DNA from: Dechloromonas hortensis
GTDB taxonomy: Bacteria > Pseudomonadota > Gammaproteobacteria > Burkholderiales > Rhodocyclaceae
NCBI RefSeq assembly: GCF_009469765.1
Contig: NZ_SSSQ01000001.1
Span: 310,001 to 374,000, forward strand
Direction: 5' to 3'
DNA: 64,000 bases
The notes under the pieces were generated by a model that saw nothing but the letters and a program-made list of their open reading frames with translations, searched no databases and was not told the DNA's origin. The position numbers and the translations under genes were made by a program. This document shows positions 34,621-42,504 of the stretch, one piece after another. Position 1 is the first letter of the stretch; the number at the start of each line of letters is the position of its first letter.

Positions 34621-34803
34621 ATGAACGTCAAAGTTCACTACCGCATCACTCAGGATCGCGCTGGCCTCCCGCAGGACTTTGCCGGCGCCCGGCGCTTCGT
34701 CGCAACCGAGGACCAGGCCATCGAAGACCTGGCGAAATCCCAGTTGGCCGCGGATTACCAGATCCCGACCAGCGCCGTCGTGATCTGCAGCATCGAGCAC
34801 TAA
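34621..34803 (+). CDS. Small conserved-looking protein of 60 residues
   Basis: A 60-residue acidic protein: MNVKVHYRITQDRAGLPQDF, GARRFVATEDQAIEDLAKSQLAADYQIPTSAVVIC. AAAAGGTT stands before the ATG, and a 170-base spacer with an inverted repeat precedes it. Its last four bases overlap the stop of the opposite gene. I do not recognise the family. Coding bias and the start support a real gene. Confidence 0.55.
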   Translation: MNVKVHYRITQDRAGLPQDFAGARRFVATEDQAIEDLAKSQLAADYQIPTSAVVICSIEH

Positions 34804-35105
34804 CCGCCACCGCGCAGGGTCGCCCGGTCGACCCGCGCCAGCAGTTTTTCCGCCCCGTCCCGGCTACCGTCGCGGACGCTGATTTCAACGCGCAGCAACG
34901 GAAGTTGCAGTGCACCAATGCACACTCCTTTTTCGCTGCGCAAGGCGAAATGTAGTTGCGCGCCGTCGGTGGCCAGCAGCAAGCCGCTGTCGTCCACCGT
35001 CACCCCCTCGGCAAAGGCCAGCCGCAAGGCCCGTTCGAACTCGGCCGGCGTGCTGTTCATCAGGCGAACCGGCTGGCCGCTCCACGGCAAAGCACCGTCA
35101 ACCAC
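34800..35105 (-). CDS. Unknown protein ending the aldehyde oxidoreductase operon (AorE position)
   Basis: A 101-residue protein beginning with GTG at 35105, eight bases inside the MoaD-like gene. The sequence reads VDGALPWSGQPVRL, STPAEFERALRLAFAEGV, LLLATDGAQLHFALRS, IGALQLPLLRVEISVRDG. It looks like a small alpha/beta protein with no cofactor motif. In the Aromatoleum aor operon a fifth gene of unknown maturation role follows the MoaD-like gene; this one holds that position. The homology is my inference. Confidence 0.65.
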   Translation of the reverse strand: MVDGALPWSGQPVRLMNSTPAEFERALRLAFAEGVTVDDSGLLLATDGAQLHFALRSEKGVCIGALQLPLLRVEISVRDGSRDGAEKLLARVDRATLRGGG

Positions 35106-35349
35106 CGGCAATCGGCGGCCAGACGGCGAGCGTGTCGCCGTCCTTGAGGCAAGCGCTCGCCCGCTCCCCGGGCGGCACGAACACCCCATTCAGCAAGACC
35201 AGATGCGTCAGCTTGGCGGGCAGCGAAAATGGCGCCAGCACGGCGTCGACCACAGCATTCTCGGCCACCTCGACTTCCAGGCGGTTGTTCCGGGTGCCGG
35301 CCGGCAGATAGTCGGCGAGCGTCGCATAGAGCTTGACGGTAACCCGCAT
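35098..35349 (-). CDS. MoaD/ThiS-like sulfur carrier (AorD position)
   Basis: An 83-residue ubiquitin-fold sulfur carrier: MRVTVKLYATLADYLPAG at the start, LLNGVFVPPGERASACLKDGDTLAVWPPIAGG at the end with the required C-terminal Gly-Gly. It follows the FAD subunit gene by four bases. Dedicated MoaD-like proteins occur with tungsten aldehyde oxidoreductases and are thought to supply dithiolene sulfur for tungstopterin. Confidence 0.88.
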   Translation of the reverse strand: MRVTVKLYATLADYLPAGTRNNRLEVEVAENAVVDAVLAPFSLPAKLTHLVLLNGVFVPPGERASACLKDGDTLAVWPPIAGG

Positions 35350-35353
35350 CGCC

Positions 35354-36601
35354 TTAGCTGTTCGGCCGCTGGCAGGCGATATAGGCCTCGGCGAAACGCG
35401 TCGGCGTCTGCAGCAGAGTTTGCTTCCAGGCACCCAAACGGGTCTTGCCCTGGATCAGCCCGCGCAGCGCGCCGACATGCTCGGTCAGACCGACCGCCGT
35501 TGCCCCGACCAGGATGTCACCGTCGAATTGCAGGCTGATGTAGCGACCGTTCGCCTCGTCGGCCCGCTCGACCCCCTCGCCGCCGGGCACGCCCTGCCAC
35601 TCACCGAAGGATGAGGAAATCATGCCCAGCGAATCGAGCACGTTGATCGCCAGTACGCCTTTCATCCGGGCCGGCTGCCCGGCCATGTTGAGCGCCGCAA
35701 CCCGGGCCTGGTCGGCCGCATTGGGCTGGATCGCCGCGACCAGATGGCGCCCCGAAAAGAGATCGGGCGCCTCGGCGACATCGCCCGCCGCATAGATGCC
35801 GGGCACCGAGGTCTGCATCGCGTCATCGACCAGGATGCCCTTGGCGACATGCACCGTCGTGCCTTCGAGAAAGCTGACATTGGGCGCCACCCCGGCGGCG
35901 ACGATCAGCAGATCGCAGGCCAGGCTCTCGCCGGTGGTCAGGGTCACGCTGAGCGGAGCCGTCTCGCCCGGCTCGATGCGCTCGACACCGGCCTTGGTGA
36001 CAACCCGCACGCCCTGCTTTTCAACCCAGCGCCGGATCATGCCGCCGGCTTCCGGCGTCATCATGCGCGGCACCATGCGATCGCCCATTTCGACGACGCT
36101 CAGCTCGACACCGCGTTTGACCAAGGCTTCCATGATGATGCAGCCGATGAAGCCCGCCCCCAGTTGCACGACGCGCGTGCCGGGTTTGGCCAGCGCGGCG
36201 ATGGCGCGGGCGTCATCGAGCGTCCAGCAGGTTTGCACTTCCGGCAGATCGATGCCGGGAATCGGCGGCCGCACCGGGTGCGAACCGGTGGCGATCAGCA
36301 GCCGGTCATAGCTTTCGAAATGGCCATCGGCGAACAAAACCGTCTGTTTTTCGGTGTTGACCGCCACTGCCCTGCCCTGCAACTGGCGAATGCCCAGCCC
36401 GCTGAAATGATCGGGCGCCTTGCGCAGGTAGGTGCCGCTTTCATCGATATTGTTTTCGAGCAGGTAAGGAATCGCCATCCGCGAATAGGGTGGTGCCGCC
36501 TCGTTGCCGACCAGCAGGATGTCGTCAGCCGGTGCCGCCCGGCGCAGGGTTTCGGCGGCGACGACGCCGGCCGGGCCGTTCCCGAGAATGATGTGTTTCA
36601 T
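35354..36601 (-). CDS. aorC: FAD/NAD(P)-dependent oxidoreductase subunit of aldehyde oxidoreductase (AorC-like)
   Basis: A 415-residue flavoprotein of the nitrite reductase/ferredoxin reductase type. FAD binding is shown by IILGNGPAGVVAAETLRR and GIYAAGDVAEAPDLF, NAD(P) binding by RVVQLGAGFIGCIIMEALVKRG. In the aldehyde oxidoreductase complex of Aromatoleum such a subunit exchanges electrons with NAD. The start at 36601 puts the FAD motif at residue 4. It is third in the operon, 70 bases after the catalytic gene. Confidence 0.85.
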   Translation of the reverse strand: MKHIILGNGPAGVVAAETLRRAAPADDILLVGNEAAPPYSRMAIPYLLENNIDESGTYLRKAPDHFSGLGIRQLQGRAVAVNTEKQTVLFADGHFESYDRLLIATGSHPVRPPIPGIDLPEVQTCWTLDDARAIAALAKPGTRVVQLGAGFIGCIIMEALVKRGVELSVVEMGDRMVPRMMTPEAGGMIRRWVEKQGVRVVTKAGVERIEPGETAPLSVTLTTGESLACDLLIVAAGVAPNVSFLEGTTVHVAKGILVDDAMQTSVPGIYAAGDVAEAPDLFSGRHLVAAIQPNAADQARVAALNMAGQPARMKGVLAINVLDSLGMISSSFGEWQGVPGGEGVERADEANGRYISLQFDGDILVGATAVGLTEHVGALRGLIQGKTRLGAWKQTLLQTPTRFAEAYIACQRPNS

Positions 36602-36670
36602 GCCTTGCCTCTCCGAAGGGGAAAGAAAACGGGGCGGCAATCAGCGCCACCCCGTCTGCATCAGGAAGCG

Positions 36671-38518
36671 CTACAAGCCGAGACGTTGCAGCGTCGCCTG
36701 TTCGGGCACGCCGGCACTGTCCCAGCCACGCACCTTGTAGTACTCCGGCTTCATCTTGTCGAGGCCATTGACCAGCCCCTTGGCCGGCCCGGTCTTGGCG
36801 GGTTCGGTCTTCAGTCGCGGCGGCAGGTCGTCATCCTTCGCGCTCAGACCGGCCGCCAGGTTGAACTGGCGTTCCATGTTCCAGATCCGTTCGCCGACCA
36901 GATTCAGCTTGTCCATCGACCAGTCGCCCTCGCAGGCCGCCTGCAACTGCGGCTGCACGTCGGCCAGGGTCCAGGCAAAGCTGGTGAAGACGCAGATGCC
37001 TGCCGAATCGAAGATTCCGGTCGCATCCTGGAAGGCCTTGACCAACTCCGGCTTGCCGTCGGTAGTCAGCGGATCGGTCTTGACCGGGATGCCGAGCACT
37101 TCGGAAGCCACCGTGTAACCGCGCAAATGGCAGGCGCCGCGGTTCGAAGTGGCGTAGGCCAGCCCCATGCCCTGAATGCCGCGCGAGTCGTAGGCCGGAA
37201 ACTCCTGGCCCTTGACGCTCATCGACAGTTCCGGATGACCGTACTTGGCACACAGCCGGGCGCTGCCCAGACCGAGCTCCTTGCCGAAGCCTTTGCCATG
37301 GGCCGTCATCTCGACTAGCTGGCAGAGGGCTTCGGCCGAACCGAAGGGGGCGTCAAGGCCAATCTGCTCCTTGGAGAGAATCCCGGTTTCATACATTTCC
37401 ATCGCCGCGCCAACCGTCGCCCCGAAGGAGATCGGGTCCATGCCGTGCTCGTTACACAGCAGGTTGGCGTACTGCAGCGCTTCCAGGTCGCCCACCCCAT
37501 TGGCAGCGCCGAGCGCCCAGGCCGCCTCGTACTCGAGGCCGCCGGAAGCCCCCCAGTATTTCGGGCTGTTTTTGACGCTGAAATGCGTTTCGTCGATTTT
37601 CGAGATGCGGCCGCAGGCGATGGTGCAGCCGAAGCAGGCGGCATTAGTCACCAGCTGCGCCTTGCCGTCGCTCGGCCGCTTTTCGTGCATCGCCTCGGCC
37701 GAAATCTTGCCGGCTTCCTCGAACTGCACGTCGCGGTGGTTGCGCGTTGGCAACGCGCCCATTTCGTTGATGACATTCATCAGCACCTGCGTCCCGTACT
37801 TGGGCAGGCCCTGACCGGTCACCGCATTGTCGGCCAGCACTTTCTTGGCGGCATTGGTCGCAGCCAGGAAAGCCGGGAAATCCTTGATCCCCGACACCCC
37901 TTTCGTGCCACGGATCGCCACCGCCTTCAGGTTCTTCGAGCCCATCACGGCGCCAACCCCGGAACGACCGGCGGCCCGGTGCAGGTCATTGACGATGCAG
38001 GCGAACATCACCTGGTTTTCACCCGCCCCGCCAATCGACGAGACGCGGATCAGCGGGTCCTGGTGCTGGCGCTTGATCGTTTCCTCGGCTTCCCAGCAGG
38101 TCTTGCCCCATAGGTGCGCGGCGTCGCGCAGCTCGGCCTTGTCGTTCTCGACATAGAGGTAAACCGGCTTCGGCGACTTGCCTTCGAAAATGATCATGTC
38201 CCAGCCGGCAAACTTCATCTCGGCCCCGAAAAAGCCGCCGGAATTCGAGCAGGCGATGGCGTTGGTCAACGCCCCCTTGGTGACCACCGTGTAGCGGCCG
38301 CCGGTCGAGGCCATCGTCCCGGTCAGCGGGCCGGTGGCCATGATCATCTTGTTGTCCGGCGACAGCGGATCGACCTTGGGGTCGATTTCCGAGATCAGGT
38401 ATTTCGAAGCCAGGCCGCGCGAGCCGAGGTAGTCATTGGCCCAGGCCATGTTCAGCGGCTCGGGGGTGCAGGTGCCGGCGCTCAAGTTCACGCGCAGGAC
38501 TTTACGGTTCCATCCCAT
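36671..38518 (-). CDS. aorB: Tungsten aldehyde:ferredoxin oxidoreductase catalytic subunit (AorB-like)
   Basis: A 615-residue AOR-family enzyme that oxidises aldehydes to acids using tungstopterin and a [4Fe-4S] cluster. WNRKVLRVNLSAG and YLGSRGLASKYLI open the N-terminal cofactor domain. AAGRSGVGAVMGSKNLKAVAIRG is the family signature. Cysteines in ACFGCTIACG near residues 294-301, with one in SAGICVFTSF near 507, fit the cluster ligands. Length matches known AORs. TupBCA and MoeA in the same window would supply tungsten. Confidence 0.93.
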   Translation of the reverse strand: MGWNRKVLRVNLSAGTCTPEPLNMAWANDYLGSRGLASKYLISEIDPKVDPLSPDNKMIMATGPLTGTMASTGGRYTVVTKGALTNAIACSNSGGFFGAEMKFAGWDMIIFEGKSPKPVYLYVENDKAELRDAAHLWGKTCWEAEETIKRQHQDPLIRVSSIGGAGENQVMFACIVNDLHRAAGRSGVGAVMGSKNLKAVAIRGTKGVSGIKDFPAFLAATNAAKKVLADNAVTGQGLPKYGTQVLMNVINEMGALPTRNHRDVQFEEAGKISAEAMHEKRPSDGKAQLVTNAACFGCTIACGRISKIDETHFSVKNSPKYWGASGGLEYEAAWALGAANGVGDLEALQYANLLCNEHGMDPISFGATVGAAMEMYETGILSKEQIGLDAPFGSAEALCQLVEMTAHGKGFGKELGLGSARLCAKYGHPELSMSVKGQEFPAYDSRGIQGMGLAYATSNRGACHLRGYTVASEVLGIPVKTDPLTTDGKPELVKAFQDATGIFDSAGICVFTSFAWTLADVQPQLQAACEGDWSMDKLNLVGERIWNMERQFNLAAGLSAKDDDLPPRLKTEPAKTGPAKGLVNGLDKMKPEYYKVRGWDSAGVPEQATLQRLGL

Positions 38519-38530
38519 GATCTCTCCTCC

Positions 38531-39007
38531 TTACGCAGCAACGGCAGCGGTATTGGCCTTGGCCGCCCAGGCCCGCATGCGGTCCAGACCGGTCCAGTCG
38601 GCGTCGACATAGGTAATCGCCGCGGTCGGACAGGCCTCGGCGCATTTCGGACTGCCGCCGCAGAGGTCGCACTTCTGGACCTTGCCGACATCGGCCATGT
38701 AATTGACCGTGCCGAAAGGACAGGCGATGGTGCACACCTTGCAGCCGACGCAGATCGCCTCCTTGACGACCTTGGCCCCGGTCGCCGCATCGAGGACGAT
38801 GGCATCGACCGGACAGGCGTTCATGCACCAGGCATCGGCGCACTGGGTACAGGTATAAGGCACCTTGCGGCCTTCGTGCTCGAAGTCGAAAACCTTGATG
38901 CGGGACTTGGAAGGATTGATGGCACCGGTATGTTCGTAGGAACAGGCCATCTCGCACTGCAGGCATCCGGTACATTTGGCCGGATCGATGTGAAGCGACT
39001 TTTGCAT
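38531..39007 (-). CDS. aorA: Four-cluster ferredoxin subunit of aldehyde oxidoreductase (AorA-like)
   Basis: A 158-residue iron-sulfur protein with cysteine groups CTGCLQCEMAC, CTQCADAWCMNACP, CVGCKVCTIACP and CDLCGGSPKCAEACP, enough for four [4Fe-4S] clusters. It is the first gene of the operon, 12 bases before the catalytic subunit, and GGAGGAG precedes its ATG. In Aromatoleum the equivalent subunit forms electron-transfer chains between catalytic and FAD subunits. Confidence 0.9.
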   Translation of the reverse strand: MQKSLHIDPAKCTGCLQCEMACSYEHTGAINPSKSRIKVFDFEHEGRKVPYTCTQCADAWCMNACPVDAIVLDAATGAKVVKEAICVGCKVCTIACPFGTVNYMADVGKVQKCDLCGGSPKCAEACPTAAITYVDADWTGLDRMRAWAAKANTAAVAA

Positions 39008-39201
39008 GGTGTCTCCTCCATGAATTGTGGGGTGTCGCATACGGATTGCGCTGACTGGCAACGCACCGGGAAATAATGGAACAAAGCAGCGCGTAAGTCA
39101 TGTTGCAGCGCAGCAGCAACAATCTGTTACACAAGGGAACGAAAGGACGACAGACCCGGGAGCAGCAGGAACATACACTTCAGTTGTGCATTGAACCCTC
39201 C

Positions 39202-39255
39202 TCTCGAAATCCCCCCTTTCGAGAATTTACCCCCGCCACTGGCGGGGTTTTTTTT
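39202..39255 (+). terminator. Tandem hairpins with T8 run (orphan terminator)
   Basis: TCTCGAAA/TTTCGAGA (39202-39209 with 39217-39224) is followed by CCCCGCC-ACT-GGCGGGG (39231-39247) and eight T residues. This is a strong intrinsic terminator on the plus strand. The nearest plus-strand gene upstream ends at 34803, so it probably ends an unannotated transcript, or shields the cytochrome promoter from readthrough. Confidence 0.75.
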
Positions 39256-39279
39256 GCCCGCTCGCCAAGCGCAAGCCGT

Positions 39280-39285
39280 TATAAT
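39280..39285 (+). promoter_or_regulatory. Likely -10 box of cytochrome c5 promoter
   Basis: TATAAT lies 38 bases before the cytochrome start codon, right after the terminator. TTGCCC stands about 20 bases before it, a rather long spacing for a sigma-70 promoter. Confidence 0.5.
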
Positions 39286-39322
39286 TGCGCACTTTTATTT
39301 TTTGCGCATTGAGGTATTGAGC

Positions 39323-39772
39323 ATGGCCGAGCAACATTCTTCCAAGAGCATCATGTGGGCAGTGATCATCGTTGCCGTCGCCCTGATCGCTATCGTCTAT
39401 CCGCTGACCGTCAAGAAATCCACCTCCGCTGCCGATGCAGCCGGCGGTAACGACGAGGCCGACATCCGCATTCAACCGGTTGCCAAGTTCGAACTGGCCA
39501 AGGCTGCTGCCCCGGCCGCTGGCGGCGCCCCGAAGGATGGACCGACCGTCTTCAATTCCGTCTGTGGCGCCTGCCACAATACCGGCGCCGCTGGTGCGCC
39601 GAAGGCTGGCGACAAGGCCGCCTGGGCACCGCGTCTCGCCCAGGGCAAGGATGCGCTGTACAAGAGCGCGATCGCTGGCAAGGGCGCCATGCCGCCGAAG
39701 GGTGGCGCTGCCGATTTGTCCGACGGCGAAATCAAGGCTGCCGTCGACCACCTGCTCGGCCTGGCCAAGTAA
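39323..39772 (+). CDS. Membrane-anchored cytochrome c5-type protein
   Basis: A 149-residue c-type cytochrome. The N-terminus has an uncleaved-looking membrane helix (IMWAVIIVAVALIAIVYPLTV), followed by an A-rich linker and a single haem motif CGACH in TVFNSVCGACHNTGAAGAPKAGDKAAWAPRL, with the distal Met in KGAMPPKGG. Short mono-haem cytochromes of this kind shuttle electrons in the periplasm. The ATG at 39323 has GAGG ahead of it; the longer frame runs back through the promoter. Confidence 0.9.
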   Translation: MAEQHSSKSIMWAVIIVAVALIAIVYPLTVKKSTSAADAAGGNDEADIRIQPVAKFELAKAAAPAAGGAPKDGPTVFNSVCGACHNTGAAGAPKAGDKAAWAPRLAQGKDALYKSAIAGKGAMPPKGGAADLSDGEIKAAVDHLLGLAK

Positions 39773-39790
39773 GCGGTTCAAACAACAGCA

Positions 39791-39825
39791 AAAACGGGGA
39801 GGCCACGGCCTCCCCGTTTTGTTTT
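39791..39825 (+). terminator. Rho-independent terminator of the cytochrome gene
   Basis: AAAACGGGGAGGCC and GGCCTCCCCGTTTT (39791-39804 with 39807-39820) form a long stem followed by GTTTT, 18 bases after the stop codon. Confidence 0.9.
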
Positions 39826-39834
39826 CCGGGCAAT

Positions 39835-39859
39835 GAAAAAGGCGCCTCGTGGGCGCCTT
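39835..39859 (-). terminator. Terminator of the leftward A/K-rich protein gene
   Basis: AAGGCGCC (39839-39846) and GGCGCCTT (39852-39859) pair; read on the minus strand the stem is followed by a T-run (39835-39840). It lies 50 bases after the stop of the gene at 39910. Confidence 0.75.
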
Positions 39860-39909
39860 CGGTCAGCCGGGCTTTTGGAGGGCCTGTGCCGACCTGGTGG
39901 GGATTCCCC

Positions 39910-40230
39910 TTACTTCTTGGCCGGCTCGACCGCTGCCGCAGCTTCAGCCTTCGGCTCGACCTTCTCGGCACTCTTCTTCGCAGGCTTGGCCTTCTTCTCG
40001 ACCGGGGCTGCGGCTTCCTTCTTCACTTCCGGTGCAGCGGCGGGGGTTGCGGCAGGCTTGGCGGCCTCGGCCTTGACGGCGCCTTCAGCCATCTTCGGAG
40101 CTTCCGCCTTGGCGCTGGCGGCAACCGGCGCGGTGGCCGCCTTGACGTCGGTGGTAGCCGGTTTTACATCGGCAGCGTGAGCAATACCGAAAGCGGCGGC
40201 AAAAGCGAGAGCGATGAGTTGTTTGGTCAT
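39910..40230 (-). CDS. Exported Ala/Lys/Pro-rich protein
   Basis: A 106-residue protein with a Sec signal peptide (MTKQLIALAFAAAFGIAHA) and a low-complexity A/K/E/P/V mature part (KAEAPKMAEGAVKAEAAKPAATPAAAPEVKKEAAAP, in pieces). It is strongly basic and probably unfolded in the periplasm. It resembles the protein at 23634 in composition. No function is known. It has its own terminator. Confidence 0.65.
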   Translation of the reverse strand: MTKQLIALAFAAAFGIAHAADVKPATTDVKAATAPVAASAKAEAPKMAEGAVKAEAAKPAATPAAAPEVKKEAAAPVEKKAKPAKKSAEKVEPKAEAAAAVEPAKK

Positions 40231-40364
40231 TTTGAATCTCCTGAGTTATTCGGTTTTTGATCCGGCTTTGCGAGATTGCGCTGCCTTGTGTCGAATAACG
40301 CAGGCGATGACCGCGCCGATGTCATAAGGACGGTAACCCGCTGTAACGCGGTGTGACCGAGCGG

Positions 40365-42356
40365 TTAGCGCTTGTTGCCGGCGAGCATCGCCTTCATCGC
40401 ATCGAGCCGGGCGCTGCCGGTCGCCTTGTCGGGCGGCGCATCCTGCTTGCCGCCGGAGAAGCGGACATCCTCCTTGCCCATCTCGTCGATGAAGCGCGAA
40501 GGTTCGCAGGGGACGAATTCGCGCGCCTGCTTGCGCCGTTCGCAGTAGGAAATGAACAGGGCGCGCTGGGCGCGGGTAATGCCGACGTACATCAGACGGC
40601 GTTCTTCCTCGATCTTGCCGGGATCGGTCGATTCGCGATGGGGCAGGATGCCCTCTTCGACGCCAACCAGGAATACGTACTTGTACTCCAGCCCCTTCGA
40701 GGCATGCAGGGTCGACAGCTGGACGGCGTCGACTTCCTCGTCGTTCTGCTTGTCCAGCATGTTGATCAGCGCGATGCTCTGGGTCAGGTCGATCAGCGTC
40801 TTGCCGTCCAGTTCGCCCTTCTTGTTCAGCCAGTTGGCGAATTCGCAGACATTGCCCCAGCGCGTTTGGGCCGTGCGCTCCTCTTCGTGATCGTAGAGGA
40901 AGGCCTCGTAATCGATGGCTTTCAGCAGATCGGGCAGCACCTGGTGTGCCGGCTCGCGTACCGCGCGTTCCTGCGTACGGTTGATGAACTGACAGAATTC
41001 GAGCAGCGGATCGAGTTGGCGGGGCTGCACGCGCTGCGCGAAACCTTCCTCGAAAGCCGCCTGGAACAGCGAGATATGGCGTTCGCCGGCATAAGTGCCG
41101 AGCACCTGCAGCGTCGCCGCGCCGATACCGCGTTTGGGCGTTGTGGCGGCACGGATGAAGGCTGGGTCGTCGTCCTCGTTGGTCAGCAGGCGCAGGTAGG
41201 CAATGATGTCCTTGATTTCCGCCTTGTCGAAGAAGGACTTGCCGCCAGAGAGCAGGTAGGGGATGCGGTGGTCGCGCAGGTATTCCTCGAAACCTCGCGC
41301 CTGGTGGTTCGAGCGGTAGAGGATGGCATAGTCCTTGAAGTGTGCGCGATGCTCGAAGCGGTGCGCCTGCAGCTTCATGACCACGCCTTCGGCCTCAGCA
41401 TCGTTGTCGCGACAGGCGGTGACGTGAATCGGCTCGCCGAGGCCGAGATCGGACCACAGCTTTTTGTCGAACAACTTCTCGTTGTTGGCGATGACGTTGT
41501 TGGCCGCCTTCAGGATGGTGACCGTCGACCGGTAATTCTGTTCGAGCTTGATGACCTTGAGGGCCGGGAATTCGGCCGGCAGCTTCTTCAGGTTGTCGAT
41601 GTCGGCGCCGCGCCAGCCGTAGATCGCCTGGTCGTCGTCGCCGACTGCGGTGAACTGGGCGCGGACGCCGGTCAGCAGCTTGAGTAGTTGATACTGGCAG
41701 GCGTTGGTGTCCTGGTATTCATCGACCAGCAGGTAACGCAGCCGGTTCTGCCATTTGTCGGCAATCTCCGGATGCTCGCTGAATAGCTTCACCGGCAAGC
41801 CTATCAGGTCGTCGAAATCGACCGCCTGATAGGCTTTCAGCGTCGCCTCGTAGGACAGGTAGGCGTGGGCGGCAAGGTTTTCGTGTTCATCGCGGACCAG
41901 GTGGCGGGCCGCCTCGGGTGTCACCAGCGCGTTCTTCCAGTTCGAGATGATCGACTGCAGGATGCGCAGCGTCGCCTTGTCGACGGTCTGCGCCACCTCG
42001 CTGATGATGCCGCCGCAATCGGCCGAATCGAAGATCGAGAAGCGCGGCTTGTAGCCGAGCGCCTTGGCTTCCTCACGCAGGATGCGGACGCCGAGCGAAT
42101 GGAAGGTAGAAATCTGCAGATCGTCGGCATGCTGCTTGGGCAGGATCTTGCCGATGCGCTCCTTCATTTCCTTCGCCGCCTTGTTGGTGAAGGTGATGGC
42201 CGCGACATTGCGCGCCTTGAAACCGCAATCCTCGACCAAGTAGGCGATCTTCTGCGTGATCACCCGGGTCTTGCCCGAACCGGCCCCAGCCAGCACCAGC
42301 AGGGGGCCGTCGAGGTAATGGATCGCTTCGCGTTGCTGGGGATTGAGGCCGGACAT
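40365..42356 (-). CDS. rep: ATP-dependent DNA helicase Rep
   Basis: A 663-residue UvrD/Rep superfamily 1A helicase. Motifs: MSGLNPQQREAIHYLDGPLLVLAGAGSGKTRVITQKIAYL (Q motif and Walker A), AITFTNKAAKEMKERI, LLVDEYQDTNACQYQLLKLL, AVGDDDQAIYGWRGAD, KLEQNYRST, STLHASKGLEYKYVFLVGVEEGILPH and RRLMYVGITRAQ. Length and the start MSGLNPQQ favour Rep over UvrD. Rep unwinds DNA 3' to 5' and restarts stalled forks. Confidence 0.93.
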   Translation of the reverse strand: MSGLNPQQREAIHYLDGPLLVLAGAGSGKTRVITQKIAYLVEDCGFKARNVAAITFTNKAAKEMKERIGKILPKQHADDLQISTFHSLGVRILREEAKALGYKPRFSIFDSADCGGIISEVAQTVDKATLRILQSIISNWKNALVTPEAARHLVRDEHENLAAHAYLSYEATLKAYQAVDFDDLIGLPVKLFSEHPEIADKWQNRLRYLLVDEYQDTNACQYQLLKLLTGVRAQFTAVGDDDQAIYGWRGADIDNLKKLPAEFPALKVIKLEQNYRSTVTILKAANNVIANNEKLFDKKLWSDLGLGEPIHVTACRDNDAEAEGVVMKLQAHRFEHRAHFKDYAILYRSNHQARGFEEYLRDHRIPYLLSGGKSFFDKAEIKDIIAYLRLLTNEDDDPAFIRAATTPKRGIGAATLQVLGTYAGERHISLFQAAFEEGFAQRVQPRQLDPLLEFCQFINRTQERAVREPAHQVLPDLLKAIDYEAFLYDHEEERTAQTRWGNVCEFANWLNKKGELDGKTLIDLTQSIALINMLDKQNDEEVDAVQLSTLHASKGLEYKYVFLVGVEEGILPHRESTDPGKIEEERRLMYVGITRAQRALFISYCERRKQAREFVPCEPSRFIDEMGKEDVRFSGGKQDAPPDKATGSARLDAMKAMLAGNKR

Positions 42357-42459
42357 AGCTTCCTGAAAATAGCAGCGCCCCGGCCAAGCGGGGCGCCCAA
42401 ATGCGTGGGGATGGATTTTAACCCAGCGCTAAAGGGATGAAAATCATGGGTTTTTCGCC

Positions 42460-42474
42460 GTCGACCGCAGCGCT
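42460..42474 (+). repeat. Dispersed repeat copy 4
   Basis: GTCGACCGCAGCGCT, matching the first 11 bases of copies 1 and 2, is preceded by TTTTTCGCC. It is intergenic, between rep and the gene at 42505. Confidence 0.5.
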
Positions 42475-42504
42475 CGGCAAGGTCGAGTGCAAGCGGCAAT
42501 CGCC

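Larger units (their letters stand above)
39008..39322. other. Gene-free divergent region between aor and cytochrome c5 genes
   Basis: These 315 bases must hold the leftward aor promoter and the rightward cytochrome promoter. They also contain two tandem hairpins with a T-run pointing rightward (39202-39255), although no rightward gene lies just upstream. That leaves room for a small RNA. An open frame across the region has no coding character. Confidence 0.5.

Noticed and set aside
39100..39312. 70-codon frame over the orphan terminator
   Set aside because: It runs through two hairpins, a T8 run and the cytochrome promoter and has no coding character.
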